NCBI GenBank assembly: GCA_019694355.1
Contig: JAIBCB010000006.1
Coordinates: 168,917-232,916, forward strand
Origin: Pyrinomonadaceae bacterium
GTDB lineage: Bacteria; Acidobacteriota; Blastocatellia; Pyrinomonadales; Pyrinomonadaceae
Length of the DNA stretch: 64,000 nucleotides
Direction of reading: 5' to 3'
The notes below the pieces were generated by a model. That model made no database searches. It was not told the DNA's origin and saw only the letters and a program-made list of their open reading frames with translations. This document shows, one piece after another, positions 56,441 to 64,000 of this stretch; the first letter of the stretch is position 1; each line of letters begins with the position of its first letter. The position numbers were made by a program, and so were the translations under genes.

Positions 56441-57142
56441 TCAAACCCAGTCGGAACCGCTGTCGAGCAAATCTCGCACTGCTTTCGCCGGGTCGTCTTT
56501 GCCAAACACCGCGGATCCTGCGACGACAATATCCGCACCTGCCGCAACGATATCGGCGATAATCTCTTCGTCCACGCCGCCGTCGATCTCAAGCAGCGTA
56601 TCGAGACCGCGTTCGCGAACTATCTCCTTTAGTCTGCGAAGCTTATCGAGAACCGGCGGAATGAATTTTTGCCCGCCAAATCCCGGGTTTACCGACATCA
56701 AGAGCACATAATCCGCATAATGCAGGATCTCGTCGAGAGCAGCGATCGGCGTCGCAGGATTGATGACAACGCCTGCAAGAGCGCCTTCCGCCTTGATCGC
56801 ACCGATCGTGCGATGAATGTGCGGATCGGCCTCTACATGCACAGAGACCATATCGGCACCTGCCTTCACGAAATCCGCTGCATAGCGTCCCGGTTCCTCG
56901 ATCATCAAGTGAGCATCGATCTTGATGCGGGTACACTTTCTAAGCGACTTGACCACCGGCAGGCCGATCGTGATATTCGGCACAAACTTGCCATCCATCA
57001 CATCGACGTGAAGCACGGTCGCCCCGCCTGCCTCAACGGCCGCGATCTCTTCTCCGAGCCGGGTGAAATCGGCCGAAAGGATCGACGGTGCCATCTCGAA
57101 CGGCGCGGTCCTTTCACCTATTTTTGTTGCAATTTCACCCAT
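56441..57142 (-). CDS. rpe: Ribulose-phosphate 3-epimerase
   Basis: Pentose phosphate/Calvin cycle epimerase, about 233 residues. MAPSILSADFTRLGEEI, HVDVMDGKFVPNITIGLPVV, DAHLMIEEPGRY, MSVNPGFGGQKFIPPVL and EIDGGVDEE are all family blocks, with metal-binding His/Asp. The ATG at 57142 is used; an internal ATG at 57094 starts exactly at MAPSIL and is also possible. 10 bases after the PASTA gene. The order fmt-rsmB-PASTA-rpe is reminiscent of the fmt-rsmB-stp-prkC-rpe clusters of Gram-positives, here without the kinase part. Confidence 0.95.
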   Translation of the reverse strand: MGEIATKIGERTAPFEMAPSILSADFTRLGEEIAAVEAGGATVLHVDVMDGKFVPNITIGLPVVKSLRKCTRIKIDAHLMIEEPGRYAADFVKAGADMVSVHVEADPHIHRTIGAIKAEGALAGVVINPATPIAALDEILHYADYVLLMSVNPGFGGQKFIPPVLDKLRRLKEIVRERGLDTLLEIDGGVDEEIIADIVAAGADIVVAGSAVFGKDDPAKAVRDLLDSGSDWV

Positions 57143-57152
57143 TTTCGTTGCT

Positions 57153-57803
57153 TTAACGATCTTTCTTAGCGGCCGGTTTTGGCTTATTGTCCTTGTCCTT
57201 TTTGTTCTTTGGGTCGTCCGAATCCTTCTTTGCCGGAGTCTGCTTGTTCGACGCAGGCTTATCATCCGATGTAGTCTTTTTGTCCGTCGCCTTTGAATCT
57301 GTGTCGGTCTTCTCGCTCGAGTCGCCCTTATCAGCGTCCGAAGCTGAGTTCGAATTCGTCAGATCGCGAGTCGTATCGGCCTTTTTCTTTGTCGCGGTCT
57401 TCTTAGGCTTATCGGTGATCATCTCCTCGATCTTCTTCGAATCATCTTCGTCCGAATTCACCGTTGCCGGAACGTCCGCAGGAGTCCCGCCGCCCTTGCT
57501 CGTGACCACGTAAATAACCTGTCCGGTCTTCACGGTCTCGCCCGGCTTTGGAAGCTGCTCGATCACTGAATCGATAGGTTCGGCGCTGACCCTTTCGGCA
57601 CGTTTCTTGACCTTCAGTCCAAGGGACGCAAGCTCTTTCTCGGTCTCGGTAACGTTCTTGCCGACAAGCTCAGGCACCTTAACTTCGGAGCCTTGCAGCG
57701 ACATATAAACGACACCAGCCATCGACAGAAAAAAGACCGCGACGATCGATGCCAATCCGACTAGCCTGAGAACGCCTGAAATTGCCTTATTTTGTAGTCC
57801 CAC
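57153..57803 (-). CDS. Membrane-anchored PASTA-domain protein
   Basis: 216 residues: one N-terminal transmembrane helix (IVAVFFLSMAGVVYMSL), then one PASTA domain (VKVPELVGKNVTETEKELAS, PKPGETVKTGQVIYVVTSKGG) and a long tail rich in Asp, Ser, Thr and Lys. No kinase domain is attached. PASTA modules bind peptidoglycan fragments or beta-lactams in kinases and PBPs. Sits between rsmB and rpe. Confidence 0.88.
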   Translation of the reverse strand: MGLQNKAISGVLRLVGLASIVAVFFLSMAGVVYMSLQGSEVKVPELVGKNVTETEKELASLGLKVKKRAERVSAEPIDSVIEQLPKPGETVKTGQVIYVVTSKGGGTPADVPATVNSDEDDSKKIEEMITDKPKKTATKKKADTTRDLTNSNSASDADKGDSSEKTDTDSKATDKKTTSDDKPASNKQTPAKKDSDDPKNKKDKDNKPKPAAKKDR

Positions 57804-57925
57804 AGCCTTATATTCCCCTGATCGAACGGGTACAAAAAATTGATACGGAAACTAGCGGTAAAAGCCCGCAAAACAAACAAACCAAAAGTCTATCATTAAC
57901 GGGCTCGGATGCCACGTCAAAAACA

Positions 57926-59221
57926 TCAAGTTTTCCGCCTTAGAATCGCAGCAAAAAAACCATCAATACCGTGGCGATCAGGGAATGTCCGCAAGATATC
58001 GCCGTCTGATGCAAAACGCTCTTTGCCCTCGACCGCAACGATCTCGAAACGGTCGGTCTCACGCAAAAAGTCCGCGATCACGTCCTCATTTTCCTCGCGC
58101 TCGAGGGAGCACGTGGAATATATCAAATGCCCGCCGCCCACCAGACACTCTCCGGCGTTACGAAGCATACTAAGCTGCCGGCGTCTGAACGCCTCGAGTT
58201 CACTTTGTTTGACGCGATACCGTATCTCAGGGTTGTGTCTTATCGTACCAGTGCCGGAGCAGGGCGCATCGAGCAGGATCGTGTCAAACACAGCATCAAA
58301 AGGCAGCGGACATTCTGCGTCGTAACGAACGACCGCAATATTCTCGGTTCCCTGCTTTCGTAGAAGCTTTGCGAGCGTCTCGGTTCTTTTGGGCGATAGG
58401 TCGCCTGCGACGCCCGTCATTTCCGGAGCAGACATTGCGATCGCGGTCGTCTTACTGCCCGGCGAAGCACAAACATCTAGAAAGGTCCGCTTAACGAAAC
58501 TTGCCGCTATCTCCGCGACAAGCTGCGAGGCTTCATCTTGAAAATATACTTGTCCTTCGGCCTCAAGATCCGCCAATCGAGTATTTCCATTCACCGAGAC
58601 AAAGCCGTTCGCGACGACCGATGATGGTACGACGTCACCATTCTCGATCAGTTCGTCGAGTGTGTGCGCATTTGTCCTAGGGGTCTTGCGATAGGTGGTC
58701 TTCGGATGCTCATTATTCGCGTGAGCGATACTTGCGGTTCGCTCAACGCCGTATTGCCGCACCCATCGTTCGAGAAGCGAGATCGGATGGGAAGTCTCGA
58801 CGGAAAGGCGGTCAAGGTCGCTCGAATAAATGATCTGCGGATCGTCTCGAAGGGTCTTACGGAGAATCGCGTTCACAAATCCGGCAGCAGAGTGCTTCTT
58901 TGCGAATCTAGCCAACTCGACGCTCTCAAACAACACTGCGTGCGGCGGAACGCGTTCGAGAAACTTGAGTTGAAACAGCCCGATCCGCAGAATGAGCCTA
59001 ACATCTGCGTCGATCTTCTTGCCGACCGCCACGGTGTTGATCGATCGGTCAAGAAAGAGCTGCCGTCGAAGAACACCGAGGACAAGAGCATGGCAAAGGC
59101 CTTTGTCGGGGCCGCTCAGCGACGCTTCTGCCTCGGGCAGTAAAACGGACGACAGTCCGCGTTCGAGTTCGATCTTTTTTAGGATCCGAAAAGCGGCGAG
59201 ACGTGCAGGCGAGATCTTCAT
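57926..59221 (-). CDS. rsmB: 16S rRNA (cytosine(967)-C(5))-methyltransferase RsmB
   Basis: 431 residues: NusB-like N-domain (ARLAAFRILKKIELERG, GFVNAILRKTLRDDP) and SAM methyltransferase core (FLDVCASPGSKTTAIA, DAPCSGTGTIRHNPEIRY, STCSLEREENED, giving both catalytic Cys residues). Its ATG overlaps the stop of trhO (ATGA), and 122 bases separate it from the PASTA gene. Confidence 0.95.
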   Translation of the reverse strand: MKISPARLAAFRILKKIELERGLSSVLLPEAEASLSGPDKGLCHALVLGVLRRQLFLDRSINTVAVGKKIDADVRLILRIGLFQLKFLERVPPHAVLFESVELARFAKKHSAAGFVNAILRKTLRDDPQIIYSSDLDRLSVETSHPISLLERWVRQYGVERTASIAHANNEHPKTTYRKTPRTNAHTLDELIENGDVVPSSVVANGFVSVNGNTRLADLEAEGQVYFQDEASQLVAEIAASFVKRTFLDVCASPGSKTTAIAMSAPEMTGVAGDLSPKRTETLAKLLRKQGTENIAVVRYDAECPLPFDAVFDTILLDAPCSGTGTIRHNPEIRYRVKQSELEAFRRRQLSMLRNAGECLVGGGHLIYSTCSLEREENEDVIADFLRETDRFEIVAVEGKERFASDGDILRTFPDRHGIDGFFAAILRRKT

Positions 59222-59991
59222 TTCACGTCGCCTGGAGCGTCAGGATGGCGTTTTGAGCGATCCCACGAAGTTCCCTTCCGCAGATCATTGTCGAGGGTCG
59301 TCCTTTCGTCAAAAACAAAACATTCTCCCTGCCAAAGTGATTCTTCCTGCGGAACTTCTTCGATGTACTTGAGAATGCCGCCCTTTAGCTGATAAACCTC
59401 TTGGAATCCGCGGGCGAGCATGAACGGCGCGAATTTTTCGCAGCGAATTCCGCCCGTGCAGAACATCGCGACGCGTTTGTGATTCTCCGGCGAAAGTCGT
59501 TCCGCGACATAATCCGGCAGTTCGCTGAATTTTTCGATCTCAGGGTTTACAGCGCCCGCGAACGTGCCTGTTTCGAACTCGTATGAATTCCGCGTGTCGA
59601 GCACAAGCGTTTCGGGGTCGCGGATCAGTTCATTCCATTCTGCGGGCGAGACGTGCGTGCCCTCGCCGAGCGTGATATCGACGGGCTGTTTGAGCGTGAC
59701 GATCTCGGGTTTGATCTTGACGTCGATCTTGCGGAGCGGCCGCGAATCGGCATACGAATACTTGAGCGATAGCTTTGTTGCCAAGATCTCTTCCGCTAGC
59801 GGAATGAAAGCCGCAACTTCCGAACGAGTTCCGCAGAGCGAGGCATTGAACCCTTCCGTAGCAAGGATGATCGTCCCGCGTACGCCTGTGTTCCGCAGGG
59901 CGTCAGCCAACGCGTCCTTGATCGCGGGAAGCCCTTTCTCGTCGAAGGTTTTGAATTCGTAACCGTTAACTATTTCGATCTCTTCCATCAT
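59218..59991 (-). CDS. trhO: tRNA uridine(34) hydroxylase / rhodanese-like TrhO
   Basis: 257 residues. Acylphosphatase-like N-domain ([20 protein letters not shown]), rhodanese domain with [13 protein letters not shown] and the active Cys in [13 protein letters not shown]. This is the UPF0176/YceA family that hydroxylates U34 of tRNA. Overlaps fmt upstream and rsmB downstream by ATGA junctions, so all three make one translational unit linked to tRNA/rRNA maturation. Confidence 0.92.
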   Translation of the reverse strand: MMEEIEIVNGYEFKTFDEKGLPAIKDALADALRNTGVRGTIILATEGFNASLCGTRSEVAAFIPLAEEILATKLSLKYSYADSRPLRKIDVKIKPEIVTLKQPVDITLGEGTHVSPAEWNELIRDPETLVLDTRNSYEFETGTFAGAVNPEIEKFSELPDYVAERLSPENHKRVAMFCTGGIRCEKFAPFMLARGFQEVYQLKGGILKYIEEVPQEESLWQGECFVFDERTTLDNDLRKGTSWDRSKRHPDAPGDVK

Positions 59992-60923
59992 TTAGTTTGC
60001 GAGAATCGCTCGCCTTCTTCGATCTTCACGCCGTTGAGGAAGTCGCGTGCGGATAGCCTCTTGCGGCCTTGCTGCTGTAATTCTGTGATCCTCAGTGCGG
60101 TCGCATCGCCGCAGCCGACTATGATCGCGTCTCTTTCAACCTCGAGGATGTCGCCCGGCTCGAATTTCGATACATTTGACGATGATCCTGCGGCCCAGAT
60201 CGTTAGCTTCTCGCCGCGAAAAGATGTGAACGATCCGGGAAAAGGCTGGAATCCGCGGACACGATCCGCGATCTCCTTGGCCGTCAAATTCCAGTCGATC
60301 TCACCATCCGATCTTGCGAGGATCGGCGCGTGCGTGGCCAACTCGTGGGCCTGCATTTTGGGCGAGATCTCATCGAGACGATCGAGCGTTTCTGCGAGGA
60401 GCTCAGCTCCCAATTCCGCAAGCCTTTCCATCAGCTCGATGGCCGTCTCGCTCGGTGCTATCTGCGTTTCACCCTGAAGGAGAATATCGCCCGTATCGAG
60501 GCCCTCGTCCATCTTCATCGTCGTAACGCCGGTTTTCTCATCACCATTTGCTATGGCCCAATTGACCGGCGCCGCACCACGCAGCTTCGGCAAAAGCGAA
60601 AAATGGACGTTTATCGCTCCCTTCGGATACGCGGTCAGGAAACCGATCGGCAAAATACGCCCGTATGCGACGACGACCGCGACATCTGCCTGGTGCGAGC
60701 GAAAAAGTTCAAGAGCATCCTCAGTTCGCACCTTCAGGGGCTGAAAGATAGGAATGCCAAGCTGCAACGCCCTCTCTTTGACCGGTGAGAAAGCAACCTT
60801 GTTGCCTCGGCCCGAAGGACGATCCGGCTGCGTGTAAACGGCAACGACCTCGTGTCCTGTTGCGACGATCTTGTCGAGAGTTGGCACGGCCGCGGCCGGC
60901 GTTCCCATAAATACGATCTTCAT
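59988..60923 (-). CDS. fmt: Methionyl-tRNA formyltransferase
   Basis: 311 residues: MKIVFMGTPAAAVPTLD, then HFSLLPKLRGAAPVNWAIAN and TGVTTMKMDEGLDTGDILLQ, which carry the Asn-His-Asp catalytic set (NVHFSLLP). C-terminal tRNA domain around GFQPFPGSFTSF. No def gene is next to it. Ends with an ATGA overlap into trhO; starts 9 bases after the alkaline phosphatase stop. Confidence 0.96.
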   Translation of the reverse strand: MKIVFMGTPAAAVPTLDKIVATGHEVVAVYTQPDRPSGRGNKVAFSPVKERALQLGIPIFQPLKVRTEDALELFRSHQADVAVVVAYGRILPIGFLTAYPKGAINVHFSLLPKLRGAAPVNWAIANGDEKTGVTTMKMDEGLDTGDILLQGETQIAPSETAIELMERLAELGAELLAETLDRLDEISPKMQAHELATHAPILARSDGEIDWNLTAKEIADRVRGFQPFPGSFTSFRGEKLTIWAAGSSSNVSKFEPGDILEVERDAIIVGCGDATALRITELQQQGRKRLSARDFLNGVKIEEGERFSQTK

Positions 60924-60932
60924 CCTGTCGGC

Positions 60933-62540
60933 CTATCGGGCAAGCCCAAGCGTGTCCGCCATAATGTAGAACGTCCAGTTCTCTTCCATCGAACCTCGGA
61001 AAAGATAAGCGTTCAGGCCTTCGGCAAATATTGCGACATCTTCGCCGCCGTGCGTTTCGCCTGATAGCGGTATGGCGGCCTCCTGCAGATAATCGGGATC
61101 GTCCGTATTCACGTCCGAAAGGTCGAAACGCCCGTAAATGTTGGGCTTTGCCTTCTTATAATCTTCGCAGCATTTCTTTGGGCCCGCAGGCTGCTTGTCC
61201 GTTTCGCCTTGGTAACCTTTACCGTTCGCGTAAGAGAGCGTCGTGTACGGCAGACCAAGTTTGTCCTTGCGATAACCGGGCTCAAGTTTGCCGTCGTCAC
61301 CGACTTGCCGCACAAGGCCGAGAATGTCGTTACCTCGTGCAGGATAGCCTTGGATCACGAGCGTGTGGCTATGATCGGCGGTCACGACGATCAGCGTGTT
61401 CTGAAGATCGACCTTCGACGCGGCGGCTCGAACTGCATCCGATAGGGCGATCGTGTCGGTCAAGGCTCGATACGCATTTCCCGCGTGGCTGCCGTGGTCG
61501 ATCTTGCCGCCTTCGACCATCAGGAAATAGCCTTTTTTATTTCGCGAAAGCATATCGATCGCCTTTGTCGTCATCTCGGAAAGGGACGGCTCGCCCGCCT
61601 GATCGTTCTTCCGGTCAAACTCATAACGCATATACGACGGCTCAAAAAGTCCCATCAAACGCTTCGTTTTCTTCGGATTGATCTTCGCAAATTCCTTCTC
61701 GTTCCAGACGTATTTCGAATCGCCTTTTTTATCGACCCACTCTTTGATCAGATCGCGATTATCGAGCCTTTCGCCATGCTTGTCCGAATACTCAGGGTCG
61801 GTCTGGTCGAAGCGCATAAATTTCGAACGGCCGCCGCTCAATAGGACTTCAGGGCCGTCGCCGAACGGCGTTTCGATCAGCTGCCTTGCGATGTCCGGGA
61901 AACCTGCTTCATAAGCCGCCGCATTCTTCTTTTTGATGTCGGCATCGGACTCCCAATTCCGATCCGCCGTATGGGCGTAACAGGCTCCGGGCGTTGCGTG
62001 TGTCAACCTCGCAGTCGAAACGATGCCTGTCGAAAGGCCCGCTTCTTCTGCGTATTCGAGCAGCGTCTTTGATTCATTCCCTTTTACGGTTCGGTAGTCA
62101 TCGTGGACGACATTTTGGTTGACGGACAAGATGCCGGCATCCGTTTTTATGCCCGTAATGATCGCGCTCATCGTTGGAGCAGAATCCGAGGTCTGCTGAT
62201 TCGTTGAGTATGTTTTTGACAAGGCCGTGTAGGGGAAATCTTCAAAACTCAGGCGATTTTCTTCACCGCTTTCGCCACGGAGTTGGCCTTCCAGGATCCG
62301 GGCGGCGGTGAGCGTCGAAATGCCCATTCCGTCGCCGATAAAAAGGATCACGTTCTTTGCCTTGCCCTTTTTCGGCAATATCGGCTTTATGGATCTTGCC
62401 CGATCGACGGCCGCCCAACCGTCAGTCTTCCATGACTCAGGATTTTCGACCCGATTCACCGGAAAGGGCGGTTTTGGAACCTGTGCGACAAGGAGCGCTG
62501 AGAGGCAAATGAGCGTAAAAAGCGAGAGAACTGATTTCAT
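60933..62540 (-). CDS. Alkaline phosphatase
   Basis: About 535 residues with a signal peptide (MKSVLSLFTLICLSALLVA). Metal-site block NVILFIGDGMGISTLTAAR, nucleophile region DSAPTMSAIITGIKTDAG, and the later GGKIDHGSHAGN and VVTADHSH. These are the PhoA-family zinc and magnesium ligands, so a periplasmic phosphomonoesterase is expected. The ATG at 62540 begins the signal peptide; the frame extends to 62648 without one. Divergent from recA across about 218 bases. Confidence 0.94.
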   Translation of the reverse strand: MKSVLSLFTLICLSALLVAQVPKPPFPVNRVENPESWKTDGWAAVDRARSIKPILPKKGKAKNVILFIGDGMGISTLTAARILEGQLRGESGEENRLSFEDFPYTALSKTYSTNQQTSDSAPTMSAIITGIKTDAGILSVNQNVVHDDYRTVKGNESKTLLEYAEEAGLSTGIVSTARLTHATPGACYAHTADRNWESDADIKKKNAAAYEAGFPDIARQLIETPFGDGPEVLLSGGRSKFMRFDQTDPEYSDKHGERLDNRDLIKEWVDKKGDSKYVWNEKEFAKINPKKTKRLMGLFEPSYMRYEFDRKNDQAGEPSLSEMTTKAIDMLSRNKKGYFLMVEGGKIDHGSHAGNAYRALTDTIALSDAVRAAASKVDLQNTLIVVTADHSHTLVIQGYPARGNDILGLVRQVGDDGKLEPGYRKDKLGLPYTTLSYANGKGYQGETDKQPAGPKKCCEDYKKAKPNIYGRFDLSDVNTDDPDYLQEAAIPLSGETHGGEDVAIFAEGLNAYLFRGSMEENWTFYIMADTLGLAR

Positions 62541-62667
62541 AGGATCTTGATCTGACCGATTGAAGTTTTCACTTATTCTACCAATTTGCCGTCGCGACGC
62601 TAAATCGCTTACACTCTTCGAAACTTCTGTTCCCAGAATTAATTTCAAAAAATTATTGTTTCAACGA

Positions 62668-62706
62668 TGCAACGCTCTTGCATTTCGTGCAACAATGGTG
62701 TAGTCT
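62668..62706 (+). promoter_or_regulatory. recA promoter with three-half-site operator-like motif
   Basis: Half-sites TGCAA (62668-62672), TTGCA (62678-62682) and TGCAA (62688-62692) alternate in orientation with exact 5-base spacers, so centres are 10 bases apart. TTGCAT (62678-62683) can serve as -35 and, after 17 bases, TAGTCT (62701-62706) as -10. The arrangement would let a repressor dimer bind over the -35, as expected for an SOS operator. Same motif as upstream of lon. Confidence 0.55.
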
Positions 62707-62758
62707 AAAGATCGACGCGCATGGAGCAAACGCGTAACCTCCACAAAACTAAATACTT

Positions 62759-63769
62759 ATGAGCACAGACAAAGGAAAAGCTATCGAATCGGCACTGGCG
62801 CAGATCGAGAAGAAATTCGGCAAAGGGGCGATAATGCGTCTCGGCGAACGTCCGCACGATGAGGCAGGTGCGATCTCAACGAACTGCCTTAGCCTTGATG
62901 CCGCGATCGGTGTCGGAGGCTTTCCACGCGGCCGCATCGTCGAGGTTTACGGTCCGGAAAGTTCGGGAAAGACGACGCTTGCCCTGCAGGTCGTTGCCTC
63001 GGCTCAGCGTGATGGCGGCGTTTGTGCCTACATCGACGCGGAACACGCGATGGATCCCGAATATGCGGCCAAACTCGGCGTCAACATCGACGATATGCTC
63101 ATCTCACAGCCGGATTCGGGCGAGCAGGCGCTCGAGATCGCCGAAACGCTCGTCCGTTCGAACAGCGTGGACGTGATCGTGATCGATTCGGTCGCGGCTC
63201 TCGTTCCGCGTGCGGAATTGGATGGCGAAATGGGCGATTCCCTTCCCGGCCTTCAGGCACGCCTGATGTCGCAGGCTCTTAGGAAGATCACGGCGATCGT
63301 AGCAAATTCGCGTACGTGCTTTATTTTCATCAATCAGCTTCGCGAGAAGATTGGCGTATTTTTCGGCTCGCCGGAGACGACTACCGGCGGCAAGGCGTTG
63401 AAATTCTATTCGAGCGTGAGGCTTGATATCCGACGCATCGGGGCGATCAAAGATGCCGACAAGGTCGTCGGCAACCGCACACGCGTGAAGGTCGTAAAGA
63501 ACAAGTGCGCACCGCCGTTCCGCGAGACCGAATTCGACATTATGTACGGCGAAGGTGTTTCGCGTGAGGGCGATCTGATCGACCTCGCGGTCAACCACAA
63601 CGTCGTCGAAAAGGCCGGCGCGTGGTTCTCTTACGCCGGCGAACGCCTCGGCCAGGGCCGCGAGAACGTCAAAACGCTGCTCAAGAATACGCCCGAACTC
63701 ACCGAGCGGATCGAGAACGACGTCAAGATCGAACTCGGGTTTGTAAAAGCAGAATCAGCCGCGAGCTAG
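62759..63769 (+). CDS. recA: Recombinase RecA
   Basis: Strand-exchange protein and SOS co-protease, 336 residues. Walker A GPESSGKT at residues 65-72, Walker [12 protein letters not shown]1 MSQALRKI, L2-linked [19 protein letters not shown]. The C-terminal domain ends [12 protein letters not shown] with only a short acidic tail. Start at ATG 62759. Followed one base later by a palindromic repeat. Confidence 0.98.
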   Translation: MSTDKGKAIESALAQIEKKFGKGAIMRLGERPHDEAGAISTNCLSLDAAIGVGGFPRGRIVEVYGPESSGKTTLALQVVASAQRDGGVCAYIDAEHAMDPEYAAKLGVNIDDMLISQPDSGEQALEIAETLVRSNSVDVIVIDSVAALVPRAELDGEMGDSLPGLQARLMSQALRKITAIVANSRTCFIFINQLREKIGVFFGSPETTTGGKALKFYSSVRLDIRRIGAIKDADKVVGNRTRVKVVKNKCAPPFRETEFDIMYGEGVSREGDLIDLAVNHNVVEKAGAWFSYAGERLGQGRENVKTLLKNTPELTERIENDVKIELGFVKAESAAS

Positions 63770-63770
63770 T

Positions 63771-64000
63771 CAGAGCCGCCTGCGTCAGCAGGCGGCCACT
63801 AAGTCAGTACGTCAGCCACAGTCAGAACCGCCTGCGTAAGCGGGCGGTCAGTAAGTCAGTGTATCGGCCAGTAGTCAGAACCGGGAGCGATAGCGACTGG
63901 GTCAAAATGATGCTTCGGAGGCGCCAACAGTCAGAACCGCCTGCGTAAGCGGGCGGTCAGTAAGTCAGTGCGTCGGCCAGTTGTCAGAACCGGGAGCGAT
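63771..64000. repeat. Palindromic repeat array (families A and B), runs off the window
   Basis: Begins one base after recA: family A at 63771-63798, 63822-63851 and 63932-63960; family B at 63876-63901 and from 63984 to the window end. A and B alternate, and the block from 63822 to 63931 is repeated as a unit about 110 bases long (its start repeats at 63932). Spacers share GTAAGTCAGT and CGGCCAGT. Same families as at 2416-2640; the first hairpin could double as the recA terminator. Confidence 0.85.

Overview
The window reads as chromosomal DNA from a moderately GC-rich, diderm-like bacterium. The gene mix suggests Acidobacteriota, class Blastocatellia (Pyrinomonadaceae-like). Pointers are the many secreted proteins starting with short signal peptides, C-terminal 'regulatory-like' beta-sandwich domains, SLBB export protein, BamD-like lipoprotein-family TPR protein, and abundant short palindromic repeats of the kind that fill intergenic space in such genomes. 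That assignment is inference; no rRNA is present to settle it. Apart from the repeats there is no phage, insertion sequence or CRISPR array.

Layout. 1-2.4 kb: a secreted HExxH peptidase with TPRs, followed by a palindromic repeat array, a period-7 tandem array and the terminator of rho. 2.9-11.3 kb, minus strand: the protein quality-control cluster tig-clpP-clpX-lon-engB, then rho. 11.3-17.9 kb: a VOC protein, tRNA-Leu(UAG), murE, a PilZ protein, an APC permease, pabB and a membrane J-domain protein. 18-23.3 kb, plus strand: rpsT, then recG-rsmD-EamA transporter-aroC packed within a few bases of one another, meeting purD end to end.

24.5-32 kb: small zinc-ribbon and membrane proteins, a matrixin-like protease, a short SLBB/polysaccharide-export operon, a pair of tiny translationally coupled genes, a class II cyclic-nucleotide phosphodiesterase-like enzyme and an SDR. 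31.6-39 kb: a two-gene unit ending in a histidine-kinase-like protein that has lost its phosphoacceptor histidine and ATP-site motifs, an amidohydrolase pair in which the second member has lost the metal ligands, and a secreted alpha/beta hydrolase. 40-47 kb: tRNA-Glu(CUC), small proteins, gamma-glutamyltransferase, an Nramp-related transporter coupled to an MscS channel with a C-terminal cyclic-nucleotide-binding domain. 47-54.8 kb: a Fur-family regulator, a DUF2520 protein, a very large orphan P-loop ATPase (tentatively related to BREX BrxC/PglY or DUF6079 proteins), an M48 protease and a complete MntA-HepT toxin-antitoxin pair. 54.9-62.5 kb, minus strand: alkaline phosphatase-fmt-trhO-rsmB-PASTA protein-rpe-BamD-like. 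62.7-64 kb: recA followed by another repeat array.

The most interesting signals are: (i) the orphan 1152-residue ATPase, with a toxin-antitoxin pair nearby; (ii) a TGCAA-N5-TTGCA inverted motif that overlaps the proposed -35 element of both recA and lon; (iii) the pseudokinase and its partner; (iv) the active/inactive amidohydrolase pair; (v) three different hairpins in tandem at 25.2 kb; and (vi) two interleaved repeat families flanking genes. Starts were chosen by family alignment from memory, ribosome-binding sites and overlap with neighbours; no search was run.
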